From Candidatus Brocadiaceae bacterium (GTDB lineage: Bacteria > Planctomycetota > Brocadiia > SM23-32): a stretch of 5,146 nt of DNA. Location of the stretch: positions 1 through 5,146 of the forward strand of contig PWZK01000134.1 in assembly GCA_003567495.1 (NCBI GenBank), given 5' to 3'. Below the pieces are notes generated by a model, which did not search any database, was not told the DNA's origin, and saw nothing but the letters and a program-made list of their open reading frames with translations. The translations under genes and the position numbers were made by a program. Of this stretch, positions 1 to 5,146 are shown piece after piece. How positions within the stretch are numbered: the stretch's first letter is position 1; every line of letters starts with the position of its first letter.

Positions 1-2
1 CT

Positions 3-50
3 GGCCTGAATCTTGCCGGCAATTTGCTGATACCTGCCGCCGGCTTATGA
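3..50 (+). CDS. possible C-terminal end of an upstream gene (partial)
   Basis: In this frame the first 15 codons read GLNLAGNLLIPAAGL and end in TGA at 48-50. The residue composition looks protein-like, and the reading frame may continue from beyond the left edge. A second plus frame is also open to a TAA at 56-58 but gives a less protein-like, Cys/Arg-rich peptide. Fifteen codons are too few to identify a family, and chance cannot be excluded. Confidence 0.2.
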   Translation, partial: GLNLAGNLLIPAAGL

Positions 51-77
51 AAGGGTAAAAGTAAGAGATAGAAACGA

Positions 78-97
78 CGCCCGGAAAGTCCCGGGCG
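78..97. other. GC-rich hairpin (7-bp stem)
   Basis: CGCCCGG (78-84) and CCGGGCG (91-97) are exact reverse complements around the six-base loop AAAGTC. No T-run follows on the plus strand. On the minus strand the stem is followed only by a mixed pyrimidine stretch, so it is not a canonical intrinsic terminator. It lies between a possible upstream stop at 50 and the end of the minus-strand gene at 239 and may help define the 3' end of either transcript. Confidence 0.45.
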
Positions 98-153
98 CCT
101 CGCAGCATGATTGACGCCCTTAAAAAAGTCTTACAGGCCCAAAACACCCCCCG

Positions 154-190
154 AAAAACGCGTACAAGGCCCATTTTTTGGCGTTTTTTT
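154..190 (+). terminator. possible intrinsic terminator, maybe bidirectional
   Basis: AAAAACGC (154-161) pairs with GCGTTTTT (181-188) across a 19-base loop, and the right arm runs into an uninterrupted T7 (184-190). Read on the plus strand this resembles a terminator for a gene left of the window. Read on the minus strand the same arms would lie about 50-85 bases after the stop of the 534-aa gene. Only three G-C pairs support the stem and the loop is long, so it would be a weak terminator. Confidence 0.35.
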
Positions 191-219
191 GTCGCATCTC
201 TAGTCTGAGCAAGCTTTTA

Positions 220-236
220 CTGTGGTGACACCACAG
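220..236. promoter_or_regulatory. 17-bp perfect palindrome, operator-like, copy 1 of a repeated motif
   Basis: CTGTGGTGACACCACAG is a perfect inverted repeat of 8+1+8 bases ending two bases outside the stop codon of the minus-strand gene (239-241). As RNA it could fold only as a 7-bp stem with a three-base loop, and no T-run follows on either strand, so a terminator role is poorly supported. Such a symmetric odd-length palindrome suits a dimeric DNA-binding protein. It is part of an 18-base sequence that recurs exactly at 5041-5058. The protein that might bind it is unknown. Confidence 0.4.
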
Positions 237-238
237 GA

Positions 239-1843
239 TCAGAGTTCCGCCTCCTTAACCTGTCCGGGATTTAAGGTGATTTCCGTCAGTCCCGCAGGCT
301 GCCCGGCGGTCAGAACGAGACCTGTTGACTGTGCGGGATCGATCCGTCGGACGGCTATTTTCCTGGACCTGTCACCGCAATTGGCCAGTTTTACGTGCGG
401 CGGGCTGCCATCCCGGCACGGAACGTAGAGCGCAGCAACATCCACGGGAAGGCCGATGCCGGCCTCGGTGTAATAAAGCACGTTCAGCCAGGGCGCGCGT
501 CCGTAGTGAACCCCCAGGCCTCCGAGCGCGGGCATAAACAACGCCGGCATCACATATGCGGAAGTTGTACCCGCGTTGGATGTGACGCCGCAAGCGTGAG
601 CATTAATAAACTCCGGTCCGAACTCTCCACTGTTGCGGGCAAGTGCACGGCGAAAAGCAATCTCCGCCTCCCCGGCCACGCCGGTCAGGCGGCTCGCATC
701 GCCCGTAAGCAGGTAGCTGCACGGGCCGGTCGGCCAATGCCCCAGGTAAATATCGTTCATGCCGGTGTCGCCTGTTATGTCGCGGTACTTCGGAAGATGC
801 ACGCCGCAGTGAGGATCGATGCCAGCGATCTGAGAGGGGCCGTCCACCCCCTGGGATATCCACCATTGCATCACACGGCGCAGGCCGTCCTGAATTGAAG
901 CGTCGGAATGAACAAAACGCATGACGTCAAGCATCGTCATGACAAGATCATGCGGGATGTGCTTCGGCGCAACACCGGAATCCTTCCAGGCTGGGTGGCC
1001 CGACTCATCTTTCCCGGCCTCCTCTTCCATCAGCCCGAGCGCGCTCAGCTCCCTTTTGTAATAATGGTGAAAGCGCCAGTCGTCCATTATATCCTTCCGG
1101 GCGGCATAACTGCGGATTTCATCCTCGTCAATGAGTTTAAAGCTCATCGGCACTTCTGCCTCCGGCGCTGCAAGTATCCGATCGCTCCAGGTTGCCCAGT
1201 AATCACGACAAAGATCCAGGTAGCGCTGCCTGCCCGTGGCCTCAAAGGCAGCCGATGCTATGGCCAACACGCGGAAATGACGTGTGGACTGACGGTTGTA
1301 TGGCGGTTTATGATACGACGAACGTGTGCCCAGAAAATAACTCAGGAATACGTGTTTGTCCCAGTCATACCAGTCCTGCACTTCGGGGTTCCAATTGCCC
1401 AGATGCTCTGCGGCATCTTCTACCATAGATACGGTTTTTTCATCCGAAATATCCAAATAAAGGACGTTCAGCAGAAACTGGGTAAATGCTTCAGCGGTAT
1501 GGGTTATATAATCACCCTCTTCGTTTGAGTCGTAGCCGTGGTAGAAATGGCCTGATTCGGTCAGAGCATGGTGCCAGTCGTCCCTGAATCTTTTCATGAA
1601 CTGCTCGATACGCCGGTCTCCGTTGAGACAAAAGGCCGAGACGAAACTGCGCGTGTAGCCGCCGGCCTCATCGAGCGCATGGCCGCCCTTACCCGCGAAA
1701 AGGCCGTCAAAACCCTCCCGGTCATAACGGTCTATTTCCTGCGAAATCCAGTTTTCCAGCAAATACCTTAACGCGAGCTGCTCGCCCGCCCATGAGGGCA
1801 TTGCCGAATTCTCACACCGATTCCCCGTCCCTTTATTCTGCAT
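239..1843 (-). CDS. 534-aa protein, probable alpha/alpha-toroid (six-hairpin glycosidase/lyase-like) fold, function unknown
   Basis: I do not recognise a specific family. ATG at 1843 is preferred over the one at 1909 because AAAGGAG lies nine bases upstream of it; the longer form adds 22 residues with no such site. There is no signal peptide or membrane segment, so it is probably cytoplasmic. The chain is rich in aromatic residues and built from successive helical pairs (about 21-90, 111-149, 187-219, 295-330, 373-403), as in (alpha/alpha)6 toroids of glycoside hydrolases, unsaturated glycuronyl hydrolases and epimerases. Conspicuous, possibly active-site segments are DEAGGYTRSF (58-67), HFYHGYDSNEEGDYITHTAE (99-118), WNPEVQDWYDWDKH (151-164) and GMNDIYLGHWPTGP (361-374). 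A short tail from about 473, with alternating hydrophobic residues, may be a beta domain. A carbohydrate substrate is inference from the predicted fold only; no sugar transporter or CAZyme lies alongside. It is divergent from the endonuclease gene. Confidence 0.85.
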   Translation of the reverse strand: MQNKGTGNRCENSAMPSWAGEQLALRYLLENWISQEIDRYDREGFDGLFAGKGGHALDEAGGYTRSFVSAFCLNGDRRIEQFMKRFRDDWHHALTESGHFYHGYDSNEEGDYITHTAEAFTQFLLNVLYLDISDEKTVSMVEDAAEHLGNWNPEVQDWYDWDKHVFLSYFLGTRSSYHKPPYNRQSTRHFRVLAIASAAFEATGRQRYLDLCRDYWATWSDRILAAPEAEVPMSFKLIDEDEIRSYAARKDIMDDWRFHHYYKRELSALGLMEEEAGKDESGHPAWKDSGVAPKHIPHDLVMTMLDVMRFVHSDASIQDGLRRVMQWWISQGVDGPSQIAGIDPHCGVHLPKYRDITGDTGMNDIYLGHWPTGPCSYLLTGDASRLTGVAGEAEIAFRRALARNSGEFGPEFINAHACGVTSNAGTTSAYVMPALFMPALGGLGVHYGRAPWLNVLYYTEAGIGLPVDVAALYVPCRDGSPPHVKLANCGDRSRKIAVRRIDPAQSTGLVLTAGQPAGLTEITLNPGQVKEAEL

Positions 1844-1852
1844 TGAAATAAT

Positions 1853-1859
1853 CTCCTTT
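1853..1859 (-). promoter_or_regulatory. strong Shine-Dalgarno site that fixes the start of the 534-aa gene
   Basis: The minus strand reads AAAGGAG here, with nine bases (1844-1852) before the ATG at 1843-1841. The alternative in-frame ATG at 1909-1907 has no purine-rich site in front of it, so the shorter protein is the better call. Confidence 0.75.
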
Positions 1860-1945
1860 GAAAATATTGAGCCAGGCCTAAAAACCACCGGAGCAACGCA
1901 AACTGTCACGTTAGGGCCGGTGCTAAAACAACTCTACCGTGCCTC

Positions 1946-1974
1946 ATTATAAATGATAATCCTGTTATATTCCA
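1946..1974 (-). promoter_or_regulatory. candidate promoter for the 534-aa gene
   Basis: The minus strand has a consensus -10 box, TATAAT, at 1951-1946. The best -35 at 17-base spacing is TGGAAT (1974-1969), matching TTGACA at only three positions. Transcription would start near 1939, leaving a leader of about 95 bases before the ATG. The -10 is convincing as a string, but the surrounding DNA is AT-rich, so a chance match is possible. Confidence 0.35.
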
Positions 1975-1991
1975 GCGTCCGCCGGTTTTCT

Positions 1992-2019
1992 TTGCACTTC
2001 TGCGCTTTTAAGGTAAAAT
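1992..2019 (+). promoter_or_regulatory. candidate promoter for the endonuclease III-like gene
   Basis: TTGCAC (1992-1997) and TAAAAT (2014-2019) are separated by 16 bases, placing a start of transcription near 2026 and the ATG about 30 bases further on. The -10 matches TATAAT at five of six positions; the -35 matches only in TTG. Other -10-like strings (GATAAT at 1955-1960, TATATT at 1966-1971) occur upstream without a better -35. Confidence 0.3.
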
Positions 2020-2056
2020 ACACGGTGGTGATGGCCCAGCTTATTGAGAACGTACA

Positions 2057-2701
2057 ATGCCACAAATCCAAAAAATCATAGCAGCTCTCGAGAAACGTTT
2101 CGGCGCAGAGGTGCGCCCGGACCGGGACCCCTTAGATGTACTTGTCAGGGGCATTCTGTCGCAAAACACGACAGATTCGAACAGCAAACGCGCCTTCGAT
2201 TCGCTTATTAAAACGTTTGGCGGATGGGAGGCCGTCCGGGCCGCCCCGCTGCCTGCGTTGGAGAAAGCAGTCCGCTGCAGCGGACTGGCCCGGCAAAAGG
2301 CTGCAAGCATCCATGCCGCTCTGTCGTGGCTGAACGCGCGGGGCGGCTACAACCTTGATTTTTTGAACGGTTTGCCCATCAAACAAGCACAGGAAGAACT
2401 TACAGCAATCAAAGGCGTCGGGATAAAAACCGCGCGCCTGGTGCTGCTTTTCGGCCTGGGCCGGCCCGCATTTGTTGTCGATACACACGTGCTGCGCACC
2501 GGCGAGCGCCTGGGGCTGCTGGATGCTCGCTGCGGACGCGTCAGGGCACATGCCATAATGTCCGAACTTATACCGCCACAGAAAACCTATAGCGTACACA
2601 TGAACATGATAAAGCTCGGACGGGAGATCTGCCGCCCGAAACGGCCTTTATGCAGGGAATGCCCGGTGGCACGCTATTGTTTGCATCCCGGCCTCTGTTA
2701 G
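2057..2701 (+). CDS. nth: endonuclease III-family DNA glycosylase/AP lyase (HhH-GPD, 4Fe-4S)
   Basis: Base-excision repair enzyme expected to remove oxidised pyrimidines and nick the abasic site. The 214 residues match the family length (E. coli Nth is 211). A helical N-terminal part contains ILSQNTTD (33-40), the counterpart of the Nth LSAQATD segment. The helix-hairpin-helix is LTAIKGVGIKTA (115-126); K124 is in the position of the catalytic lysine and D142 in VVDTH is the catalytic aspartate. The C-terminal Fe-S loop is complete: C192-X6-C199-X2-C202-X5-C208. TGA at 2045 lies in frame just upstream, so ATG 2057 is the first possible ATG; its ribosome site is weak (TTGAGAA). The SQNTTD variant differs from classical Nth and also occurs in other HhH-GPD glycosylases, so substrate preference is uncertain although the family is clear. 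It has its own leader and is not visibly in an operon. Confidence 0.93.
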   Translation: MPQIQKIIAALEKRFGAEVRPDRDPLDVLVRGILSQNTTDSNSKRAFDSLIKTFGGWEAVRAAPLPALEKAVRCSGLARQKAASIHAALSWLNARGGYNLDFLNGLPIKQAQEELTAIKGVGIKTARLVLLFGLGRPAFVVDTHVLRTGERLGLLDARCGRVRAHAIMSELIPPQKTYSVHMNMIKLGREICRPKRPLCRECPVARYCLHPGLC

Positions 2702-2765
2702 GTGTATTATAGGCGTTTAGTAATCCTTCAGTGAACCACGTTGGTTTACTACATGGTTGCCTTTT

Positions 2766-2847
2766 GTAGCGCAGGCGTCCCGCCTGCATCATACGGGAGG
2801 CCGGGGCGCTACACAAAAACGAATGCAGGCGAGAACGCCTGCGCTAC
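2766..2847. repeat. palindromic element with 12-bp terminal inverted repeats
   Basis: GTAGCGCAGGCG (2766-2777) and CGCCTGCGCTAC (2836-2847) are exact reverse complements. Each half also folds locally: GCAGGCG/CGCCTGC with loop TCC (2771-2787), and GCAGGCG/CGCCTGC with loop AGAA (2825-2842). The interior (2788-2824) contains a further GGGGCGCTAC at 2803-2812. The nesting suggests several short palindromes assembled into one cassette, like interspersed extragenic palindromes. Confidence 0.8.
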
Positions 2848-2876
2848 TTTTAACGTGGTTTACTGAATATATACGT

Positions 2877-2893
2877 GCGGACGAGACGTCCGC
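2877..2893. repeat. palindrome GCGGACG-AGA-CGTCCGC
   Basis: A 7-bp stem (2877-2883 with 2887-2893) closes a three-base AGA loop. It has the same geometry as the GCAGGCG hairpins next door but a different stem sequence, as expected from a family of related palindromes with compensated changes. It lies between the two gtggttyact arms. Confidence 0.7.
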
Positions 2894-2908
2894 GTTCCCG
2901 GGGAAGAC

Positions 2909-2929
2909 GCCTGCCTGCTGCAGGCAGGC
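2909..2929. repeat. palindrome GCCTGCCTG-CTG-CAGGCAGGC
   Basis: A perfect 9-bp stem (2909-2917 with 2921-2929) around a CTG loop, built of CTGC/GCAG tetramer repeats; one more CAGG unit follows to 2932. It abuts the second gtggttcact arm. The tetramer repetition suggests local slippage expansion of a shorter palindrome. Confidence 0.7.
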
Positions 2930-2978
2930 AGGTGGTTCACTAAATATATACGATTATTCACATCGACGGGAAGAACTA

Positions 2979-3284
2979 ATGGGGTATTTCAGGAAAATAT
3001 TTTCGAGTTTATCGGGTTTGTTCCGCTTTTTTTCCCGCACCGGAGGGCGTACTAAAAAAACCGCACACCTCCGTCCCCGGTCAAAAACCCGGAGCCGGCC
3101 TAAAAGATGCTGCGGCAGTTATATACCGGACTGCGAGGGTTGTCCCTTTTTCCAAAAGCATCTATTCGAAGAACAAGAAGGCGGCGCGGCAAAAGGCCGC
3201 TGTATGTATTACAGACGGGATTTGAATGTCGAAAAAAACAGCAAACACAGCCGCGTAGTGCTTGAAGAGGACGAACCTGAATGA
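2979..3284 (+). CDS. 101-aa basic cysteine-containing protein, function unknown
   Basis: I do not recognise this protein. The frame is open further upstream, but those codons lie in the repeat island; ATG 2979 is preceded by GGGAAG five bases away and is the natural start. Residues 1-20 form an amphipathic stretch rich in Phe, Leu and Arg/Lys with no long hydrophobic core, so perhaps a peripheral membrane contact rather than a signal peptide. Residues 24-43 are strongly basic. Then come C44-C45, C52, C55 and C75, giving C45-X6-C52-X2-C55-X19-C75, a plausible Zn or Fe-S site (inference). The tail (64-101) is charged and ends acidic (EEDEPE). It follows the endonuclease gene by 277 bases of repeats and is followed by 211 bases of structured leader, so it is probably a single-gene unit. 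Expression is supported only by the ribosome site and protein-like composition. Confidence 0.65.
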   Translation: MGYFRKIFSSLSGLFRFFSRTGGRTKKTAHLRPRSKTRSRPKRCCGSYIPDCEGCPFFQKHLFEEQEGGAAKGRCMYYRRDLNVEKNSKHSRVVLEEDEPE

Positions 3285-3350
3285 TCGGTGCATGGATTTT
3301 TGAATTTGTAATTTTTTCTGCGTAGGCGCTCAGGCGCTTATAACGTCTCA

Positions 3351-3374
3351 ACATCGACAACAATTTGTCGATGT
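3351..3374. other. perfect 10-bp hairpin with CAAT loop
   Basis: ACATCGACAA (3351-3360) and TTGTCGATGT (3365-3374) pair fully around CAAT. It sits 66 bases after the stop of the 101-aa gene and 122 before the start of trpB2. The plus strand continues with an A-run rather than a T-run, so it is not an ordinary terminator for the upstream gene. It could be an mRNA 3'-end stabiliser, a protein site or part of the trpB2 leader. Confidence 0.55.
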
Positions 3375-3430
3375 ACCAAAAAATGATGTCGTATGCCGTT
3401 TAGTCGTAGACGTTGTCGTGGTCGTTTTAT

Positions 3431-3466
3431 TAATACTTTTTCAAGCTCCGTCTTGAAAAAGTATTA
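3431..3466. promoter_or_regulatory. perfect 15-bp hairpin in the trpB2 leader
   Basis: TAATACTTTTTCAAG (3431-3445) and CTTGAAAAAGTATTA (3452-3466) pair without a mismatch around the six-base loop CTCCGT. The element ends 29 bases before the trpB2 ATG and leaves the ribosome site AAAGGA (3483-3488) free. It is AT-rich, with A5/T5 runs inside the stem and no T-run after it, so it is not a standard terminator. TTGAAA within the right arm resembles a -35 box, so the palindrome may instead be a DNA site at a promoter. Its role is unproven. Confidence 0.5.
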
Positions 3467-3482
3467 GCATCTTAACTTTAAT

Positions 3483-3488
3483 AAAGGA
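3483..3488 (+). promoter_or_regulatory. ribosome binding site of trpB2
   Basis: AAAGGA is followed by seven bases and then the ATG at 3496, a good arrangement that supports this start. Confidence 0.7.
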
Positions 3489-3495
3489 CAGCAAA

Positions 3496-4866
3496 ATGGA
3501 AAAAACGAACATACTCCTTTCCGGGCGCGAGATGCCGCGTAGCTGGTATAACCTCGCGGCTGACTTGCCCAACCCGCTTCGCCCGCCGCTGACCGCAGAC
3601 GGGACGCCTATAACACCTGAAACAATGGCGCCCATTTTCCCCATGAACCTTATCGAACAGGAAGTAAGCTCCGAGCGCTGGATAGAGATACCGGAGCCGG
3701 TACTTGCGATTCTGATGCGATGGCGGCCGACGCCCCTAAGGCGCGCGGTGGCCCTTGAAAAACATCTCAACACCCCTGCCAGGATTTATTATAAAGACGA
3801 GAGCCTCAGCCCGCCCGGAAGCCACAAACCAAACACGGCGGTCGCTCAGGCATGGTATAATAAGGAGTTCGGGATCAAAAAGCTCACGACCGAAACAGGA
3901 GCCGGTCAGTGGGGAAGCGCCCTGGCCTACGCATGCGGGCTGATTGGGATAGAATGCAAGGTCTATATGGTGCGAATAAGCTTTGAGCAAAAACCTTTTC
4001 GAAAGGTGCTGATGCGCATATGGGGGGCCGACTGCATCCCCAGCCCGAGTGAGGCGAGTAAGACAGGCCGTGAAATACTGAAAAAAATGCCCGATACGCC
4101 CGGCAGCCTCGGTATTGCAATAAGCGAGGCCATTGAAGAAGCAACGGGGGACGAATCCGGCAGAACACGCTACGCGCTCGGAAGCGTGCTAAATCACGTA
4201 ATGCTCCACCAGACGGTTATAGGCCTGGAAACGCGCAAACAACTGAAAAATGCCGGCGTGGGCCTTCCGCACGTTGTTATCGGTTGTGCAGGCGGCGGCA
4301 GCAACTTCGCGGGGCTGTCGTTCCCATTTATAGCCGAAAAAATAGACGGCGCCGATATTACAATAATACCGGTAGAGCCGACCGCATGCCCCACGCTTAC
4401 GCGCGGCCGGTTTGCCTACGACTACGGGGATGTTGCTAAAACAACCCCGCTGCTGCCGATGCACAGTCTGGGCCACACGTTCGTGCCGCCGGGCATACAC
4501 GCCGGAGGATTGAGGTATCACGGCATGGCGCCACTGGTCAGCCAGGCCGCCGTTGACGGGCTGCTGGAGCCGATGTCGCTGGATCAACTGGAGTGCTATC
4601 GTGCCGCGCTTACCTGGGCACAGACGGAAGGAAGCATACCGGCGCCCGAGACCACACATGCGATCGCCGCCGCGATCAGGGAAGCTGAAAAAGCCAGGGA
4701 GGAGGGGAAAGATAAATCTATAGTGTTCTGCTACAGCGGACACGGGCTTCTGGATCTGTCGGCTTACGAAGCTTACCTGGACGGAAAACTTGTTGATTCT
4801 ACCCTGCCGGAAGAACGGCTCCAGGAGTCGATATCGGAACTGGACGGTAACCCCGGCGTCGATTGA
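3496..4866 (+). CDS. trpB: TrpB2-type tryptophan synthase beta-like PLP enzyme
   Basis: Fold-type II PLP enzyme of the TrpB2 branch, expected to condense indole with L-serine to give tryptophan; some relatives act on serine or remain unassigned. The 456 residues exceed classical TrpB1 (about 400) because of an N-terminal extension with the TrpB2 signature [12 protein letters not shown] (14-25). Catalytic features are present: RPTPL (77-81), PLP lysine K111 in [10 protein letters not shown], catalytic E133 in [12 protein letters not shown], phosphate loop GGGSN (266-270), [12 protein letters not shown], and a C-terminal [10 protein letters not shown] with S414 near the PLP ring nitrogen. No truncation or missing residue was seen. 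AAAGGA seven bases upstream supports the start. No trpA, trpC or other trp gene is adjacent, which is common for TrpB2, an enzyme that does not need the usual TrpA partner. Soluble and cytoplasmic. A perfect hairpin in the leader may regulate it. Confidence 0.95.
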   Translation: MEKTNILLSGREMPRSWYNLAADLPNPLRPPLTADGTPITPETMAPIFPMNLIEQEVSSERWIEIPEPVLAILMRWRPTPLRRAVALEKHLNTPARIYYKDESLSPPGSHKPNTAVAQAWYNKEFGIKKLTTETGAGQWGSALAYACGLIGIECKVYMVRISFEQKPFRKVLMRIWGADCIPSPSEASKTGREILKKMPDTPGSLGIAISEAIEEATGDESGRTRYALGSVLNHVMLHQTVIGLETRKQLKNAGVGLPHVVIGCAGGGSNFAGLSFPFIAEKIDGADITIIPVEPTACPTLTRGRFAYDYGDVAKTTPLLPMHSLGHTFVPPGIHAGGLRYHGMAPLVSQAAVDGLLEPMSLDQLECYRAALTWAQTEGSIPAPETTHAIAAAIREAEKAREEGKDKSIVFCYSGHGLLDLSAYEAYLDGKLVDSTLPEERLQESISELDGNPGVD

Positions 4867-5036
4867 GCCAGAGGTGTCAAAGAGTTGAAAACCGGGCTGG
4901 CGCAGATCCAGACTCCTTCCCCTTAAATACAACCGGCTGCTATGGTTTCACCGGAAAAACCCGAAGTAAGGATACAAAAATTAACCGACAGGCCAGGGCA
5001 TCACTGGTTCGGATATTATGACAAGCATCAATAGTA
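4867..5036. other. intergenic stretch with no clear element
   Basis: No terminator-grade hairpin with a T-run was found after trpB2; the only complementarities are 4-5 bp (for example GCCAG at 4867-4871 with CTGGC at 4897-4901). TATTAT at 5014-5019 resembles a -10 box for the following gene but has no acceptable -35. An 11-codon frame (5018-5053) overlaps the next gene start and is not considered real. Confidence 0.4.
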
Positions 5037-5146
5037 ATGATTTACTGTGGTGACACCATAAAAGGGTTGTTGGCGGCGCTGCTGGTGCTGTTTTTTATAG
5101 CTTTTGCGGGGTGTGCCACTGCACCTTACCAAAAGGTTCACATAAC
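5037..5146 (+). CDS. putative lipoprotein, N-terminal part only (runs off the right edge)
   Basis: The 36 visible complete codons look like a lipoprotein signal peptide. K9 gives the positive n-region, LLAALLVLFFIAFA (11-24) is the hydrophobic core, and AGC (24-26) followed by ATAP forms a lipobox-like site with C26 as the lipidated residue. Position -3 is Phe (F23), which is unusual for the consensus. The protein is therefore probably exported and anchored to a membrane; its function is not visible. ATG 5037 is the first start after an in-frame TGA at 5019 and keeps the lysine, but it lacks a Shine-Dalgarno site and its first codons coincide with the repeated 18-base motif. TTG at 5067 or 5070 is an alternative that would lose the charged n-region. 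Confidence 0.6.
   Translation, partial: MIYCGDTIKGLLAALLVLFFIAFAGCATAPYQKVHI
5041..5058. repeat. 18-bp motif, copy 2 of the direct repeat
   Basis: TTTACTGTGGTGACACCA is identical to 216-233 and lies in the same orientation. The core TGGTGACACCA is an 11-bp palindrome (5+1+5); unlike copy 1 the right arm then diverges (TAAAAG in place of CAGGAT). It overlaps the first codons of the putative lipoprotein gene, so it may be an operator at that gene or, if the start lies downstream, part of its leader. Confidence 0.5.

Larger units (their letters stand above)
2727..2952. repeat. repeat island: 'gtggttyact' arms around palindromic cores
   Basis: The gap between the endonuclease gene and the 101-aa gene is almost wholly repeat. 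An arm at 2855-2875 (gtggtttact, then gaatatatacg) recurs at 2932-2952 with 19 of 21 bases identical. The same arm appears inverted at 2727-2742, complementary to 2852-2867 at 15 of 16 positions. Between the arms sit the palindromes listed separately. This is the architecture of a non-coding, REP- or MITE-like element, apparently two units in tandem. An open frame crosses 2757-2978 but its residues are translations of the repeats, so it is not a gene. Confidence 0.75.

Noticed and set aside
395..898. Open frames on the plus strand opposite the 534-aa gene (for example 395-898 and 908-1528)
   Set aside because: They are antisense to a convincing gene with a strong ribosome site, and their residue composition is that of reverse-frame shadows of GC-rich coding sequence.
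1844..1909. Longer start of the 534-aa protein at 1909
   Set aside because: The extra 22 residues have no ribosome site in front, while AAAGGAG sits exactly before the ATG at 1843; the extension is not a signal peptide.
2031..2081. 16-codon frame starting at ATG 2031, overlapping the endonuclease start
   Set aside because: Too short, no distinctive leader-peptide content such as repeated Trp or His codons, and no recognisable role.
2766..2952. CRISPR array
   Set aside because: The repeated units are palindromes of different sequence and there are no uniform repeats separated by unique spacers of constant length.
2757..2978. N-terminal extension of the 101-aa protein through the repeat island
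   Set aside because: The codons are translations of palindromic repeats, and a ribosome site precedes the internal ATG at 2979.
3300..3340. Terminator of the 101-aa gene at the T-rich stretch after its stop
   Set aside because: T5 and T6 runs are present but no stem precedes them; AGGCGCT at 3324 and 3332 is a direct, not inverted, repeat.
4189..4932. 247-codon minus-strand frame opposite trpB2
   Set aside because: It is a reverse-frame shadow of the well-identified trpB2 gene with no ribosome site or recognisable domain.

Overview
The window reads as chromosomal DNA of a free-living, probably uncultured bacterium with moderately GC-rich coding sequence. No ribosomal RNA or lineage marker is present, so the taxonomy stays open. 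The only clue is the interspersed palindromic element around 2766-2893 (cores of the GCAGGCG-loop-CGCCTGC type). From memory, such elements are frequent in PVC-superphylum genomes (Planctomycetes, Verrucomicrobia, Lentisphaerae, Kiritimatiellae and relatives); this is a weak inference.

Layout. 1-50 may hold the last residues of an upstream gene, followed by about 190 bases with two hairpins and a 17-bp perfect palindrome. 239-1843 (minus) encodes a 534-aa protein with no assigned function that looks like an alpha/alpha toroid (six-hairpin glycosidase or lyase type). A roughly 210-bp divergent promoter region separates it from 2057-2701 (plus), an endonuclease III-family DNA glycosylase with catalytic Lys/Asp and a complete four-cysteine Fe-S loop. 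2702-2978 is a repeat island of at least four palindromes and three copies of a 'gtggttyact' arm. 2979-3284 (plus) encodes a 101-aa basic, cysteine-containing protein of unknown function. 3285-3495 is a structured leader with 10-bp and 15-bp perfect hairpins. 3496-4866 (plus) encodes a TrpB2-type, PLP-dependent tryptophan synthase beta-like enzyme. 4867-5036 shows nothing clear. From 5037 a lipoprotein-like signal peptide begins and runs off the edge.

The genes do not form an obvious pathway. They are separated by 170-280 bp gaps with their own structures and ribosome binding sites, so most are probably transcribed individually. No trpA or other tryptophan gene lies next to trpB2, and no carbohydrate gene lies next to the toroid protein. 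No defence system, integrase, transposase, CRISPR array or tRNA was seen. The less ordinary signals are an 18-bp exact direct repeat (216-233 and 5041-5058) with a palindromic core, the repeat island, the trpB2 leader hairpin, and the two unassigned proteins.
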